Below, in pieces: positions 62,557 to 64,000 of a stretch of 64,000 nucleotides of DNA. Both the position numbers and the translations under genes were made by a program. Below the pieces are notes generated by a model. The model was not told the DNA's origin. It searched no databases and saw nothing but the letters and a program-made list of their open reading frames with translations. The number at the start of each line of letters is the position of its first letter. Within the stretch, counting starts at the first letter, position 1. Source of the DNA: JBFYTX01 sp963739515 (lineage in GTDB: Bacteria > Chloroflexota > Dehalococcoidia > Dehalococcoidales > RBG-16-60-22). The stretch covers positions 62,001 through 126,000 of the forward strand of contig CAVUAO010000002.1 in the NCBI GenBank assembly GCA_963739515.1. Direction: 5' to 3'.

Positions 62557-63293
62557 TATTTTGACTCCTGAGCTTCTTTGAGCTGCGCCAGGTCGAATTT
62601 CATCCCGTCCCGCGCCGCGATGACCCGCACGCCGGTCTCTTTAGATATTTCCTCCGCCACGAGCCACGGCCTGGCCTGCCAGACGTGCATCCCGAAGTGG
62701 GTCAGGATGGCGGTCTTCGGCTTTATCTCTTTAATCAGCGTGATCACGTCCGGCACGGACAGGTGGTCGACGGGCGCCCGCGGCTCGGTGAGCACCATAT
62801 TGATAATTACCAGCTCGGCGGGGTAGCTTTTCGCCAGCCCTTCGAAATAGCGCGTATCGGTGATGTACCCTATGGTCAGCCCCGACGCTTTGAAGACCAT
62901 ACCGTAAGTCTCCACCGGGTGGATGTGCCTGACCGACGTTTTGAAGGAGATGTTGCCTGCTTCGTATTGCTTTTCCGCTTCCAGTACTGTAATGCCTTCG
63001 ACAAAGTTTTTCAAGTAGGAAAAGATGACCGGTTCCGGCGCCAGGGCGTCCGCCGGGAGGAACAGCTGGCCGCGCCGTCTGAAGCCGCCGTTGGTCATCG
63101 CTTCCACCATGACGTTAGTGTCCGCGGCGTGGTCCAGGTGGCGGTGGGAAACGATGATGGCGCTTAGCTTTTCGGCGTTCAGCTTTCTCTTGGTGGCCTG
63201 CACGATGCAGCCCGGCCCGGGGTCGACGAGCAACTGGGTGCCGCTCAGGTTCAGCCAGAATCCCCCCGAGGCCGCCAGCTGTTTGCTCACCAT
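62556..63293 (-). CDS. MBL-fold metallohydrolase, 5' end uncertain
   Basis: The visible frame (245 aa from ATG 63293) has VSHRHLDHAADTNVMVEAM (H-x-H-x-DH), LLVDPGPGC, YITDTRYFEG and LTHFGMHVWQ. It lacks the first strand; the expected ITFLGTAGARF lies in frame just upstream, but that frame has no start codon before a TGA. An ATG at 63372 opens another frame (MSARKIIESAAPE), so a single indel near 63330 would give a complete 271-aa protein. Similar enzymes are hydrolases of phosphoesters or lactones. Confidence 0.85.
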   Translation of the reverse strand: MVSKQLAASGGFWLNLSGTQLLVDPGPGCIVQATKRKLNAEKLSAIIVSHRHLDHAADTNVMVEAMTNGGFRRRGQLFLPADALAPEPVIFSYLKNFVEGITVLEAEKQYEAGNISFKTSVRHIHPVETYGMVFKASGLTIGYITDTRYFEGLAKSYPAELVIINMVLTEPRAPVDHLSVPDVITLIKEIKPKTAILTHFGMHVWQARPWLVAEEISKETGVRVIAARDGMKFDLAQLKEAQESK

Positions 63294-63418
63294 GAAGCGG
63301 GCGCCGGCCGTCCCCAGGAACGTTATCGGTATTTTCTGGAGCGGCGCTTTCGATGATTTTTCTCGCGCTCATTTTTCTATGATAAAAGATACGTGATATT
63401 TTTACAATCTGTCTCTAT

Positions 63419-63510
63419 CACCTTACCCCCTTAATACCTCTCTCCGCCCGCGGCGAGGGGGAAGAAGAGGAAGAGGGGCGTAGCCTCTCTTAAACGCCCG
63501 CCTTATTAAT
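63419..63510. repeat. Dispersed GC-rich repeat, inverted short copy
   Basis: Reads TCACCTTACCCCCTTAATAC, CTCTCTCCGCCCGCGGCGAG then GGGGAAGAAGAGG and AGGGGCGTAGCCTCTCTTA, with the family's left edge. The flanking 63511-63650 is AT-rich with no gene seen. Confidence 0.6.
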
Positions 63511-63671
63511 TTTCCCCTCTCTACCTATTAGTTGGTATTTGATCTGTGAGATTGGTTTTTAATTTTTGACTTTTCAGTTTCCCTCTATATATACTTAATA
63601 AGCATAAAGATATATATCTTTAGATACTCCTGCATCACGAATAACTTTGCTATAATTAGGAGGTAAAGCCA

Positions 63672-64000
63672 ATGGAAAAGCAAGTGACGACCCACCGCGG
63701 TGGGCACCTTGAGGCCCTGCTCAACGGTTGCCCCGATGCTATCCTCGCCATCAACGCCGAAGGGATCATCAAGTTTGCCAATCAGGAGGCCTGTAAGCTC
63801 ACCGAGCGCAGCATGAACGAGCTTATCGGCGAGAGCATCATCGAGATGTATGAAAGCGTCGCAGCCGCCCGCCAGGCCAACCGTAAAATCTACGAGGCTG
63901 GCGGTACTATCCACGACATGGAGACTAGGACGAAGACCAAGTCCGGCAAGCTAGTTCCGGTGCGCGTATCGGCATCGCATCTTTACGATAGCAACGGCAA
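63672..64000 (+). CDS. PAS-domain sensor protein (cut by window end)
   Basis: The first 109 residues are seen. A PAS domain covers residues 12-109: LEALLNGCPDAILAINAEG, IIKFANQEACKLTERSMNEL and TKTKSGKLVPVRVSASHLYD. The ATG at 63672 follows AGGAGGT, and a TATAAT -10 is at 63651-63656. The output domain lies past the window; a histidine kinase or diguanylate cyclase would be usual. Confidence 0.85.
   Translation, partial: MEKQVTTHRGGHLEALLNGCPDAILAINAEGIIKFANQEACKLTERSMNELIGESIIEMYESVAAARQANRKIYEAGGTIHDMETRTKTKSGKLVPVRVSASHLYDSNG

Overview
The window reads as a piece of a Chloroflexota genome, most likely class Dehalococcoidia from an anoxic sediment or subsurface setting. This is an inference from gene content. 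The division cluster is mraZ-rsmH-ftsA-ftsZ with no mur, mraY, ftsI or ftsW genes, which fits a lineage without peptidoglycan. There is an Elp3 of the bacterial type known from Dehalococcoides. The accessory half is crowded with short-chain dehydrogenases, class III CoA-transferases, an ADP-forming acyl-CoA synthetase and a tungsten-type aldehyde oxidoreductase. No rRNA, CRISPR array, prophage or insertion sequence was seen.

Layout. 1-6.7 kb (minus strand): two SDR oxidoreductases, then a complete branched-chain amino-acid type ABC importer (livK-H-M-G-F). 7.1-13.4 kb: a winged-helix regulator divergent from a plus-strand run of a lysine 2,3-aminomutase-like radical SAM enzyme, two D-Ala-D-Ala-ligase-like ATP-grasp enzymes and a GNAT acetyltransferase, followed by MarC and SLC13-type membrane proteins. 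13.4-19.9 kb: an alpha/beta hydrolase, an SRPBCC protein, an old-yellow-enzyme/2,4-dienoyl-CoA reductase homologue with three tandem paralogous cupins, and an unknown membrane protein. 20-35.9 kb: a MarR regulator and two divergent SDRs, then a long plus-strand operon (B12-dependent glutamate-mutase-like E, S and L proteins, two CoA-transferases, enoyl-CoA hydratase, MmgE/PrpD, a third CoA-transferase). Facing it on the minus strand are the two subunits of an ADP-forming acyl-CoA synthetase and an aldehyde:ferredoxin oxidoreductase. 36-38.6 kb: tRNAs and small genes, including a 73-aa di-haem lipoprotein. 38.7-64 kb: mainly housekeeping genes (leuS, proC, cvpA, coaD, rsmD, ftsZ/ftsA/rsmH/mraZ, trmD, rplS, priA, def, comEA/comEC, elp3), plus an APC permease-UspA-RCK-RCK group and the start of a PAS-domain protein cut by the window end.

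Three features cut across the window. First, a dispersed family of GC-rich hairpin repeats lies between genes; two near-complete copies of about 180 bp have terminal inverted repeats, and several shorter relatives exist. Second, at least nine genes carry single-base frameshifts, often in homopolymers or GC runs, so many of the breaks may be assembly errors; a moaB/mogA-like gene has three and may be a true pseudogene. Third, several promoters with near-consensus -35/-10 boxes are readable. One palindrome, GCCAATTGGC, sits both at the promoter of a small XRE-type regulator and over the -35 box of the comEA-comEC operon.

The best candidates for an undescribed system are the aminomutase/ATP-grasp/acetyltransferase cluster, probably making a beta-lysine-containing small molecule, and the B12-mutase/CoA-transferase operon, probably a carbon-skeleton rearrangement pathway for an unknown dicarboxylate or acyl-CoA.
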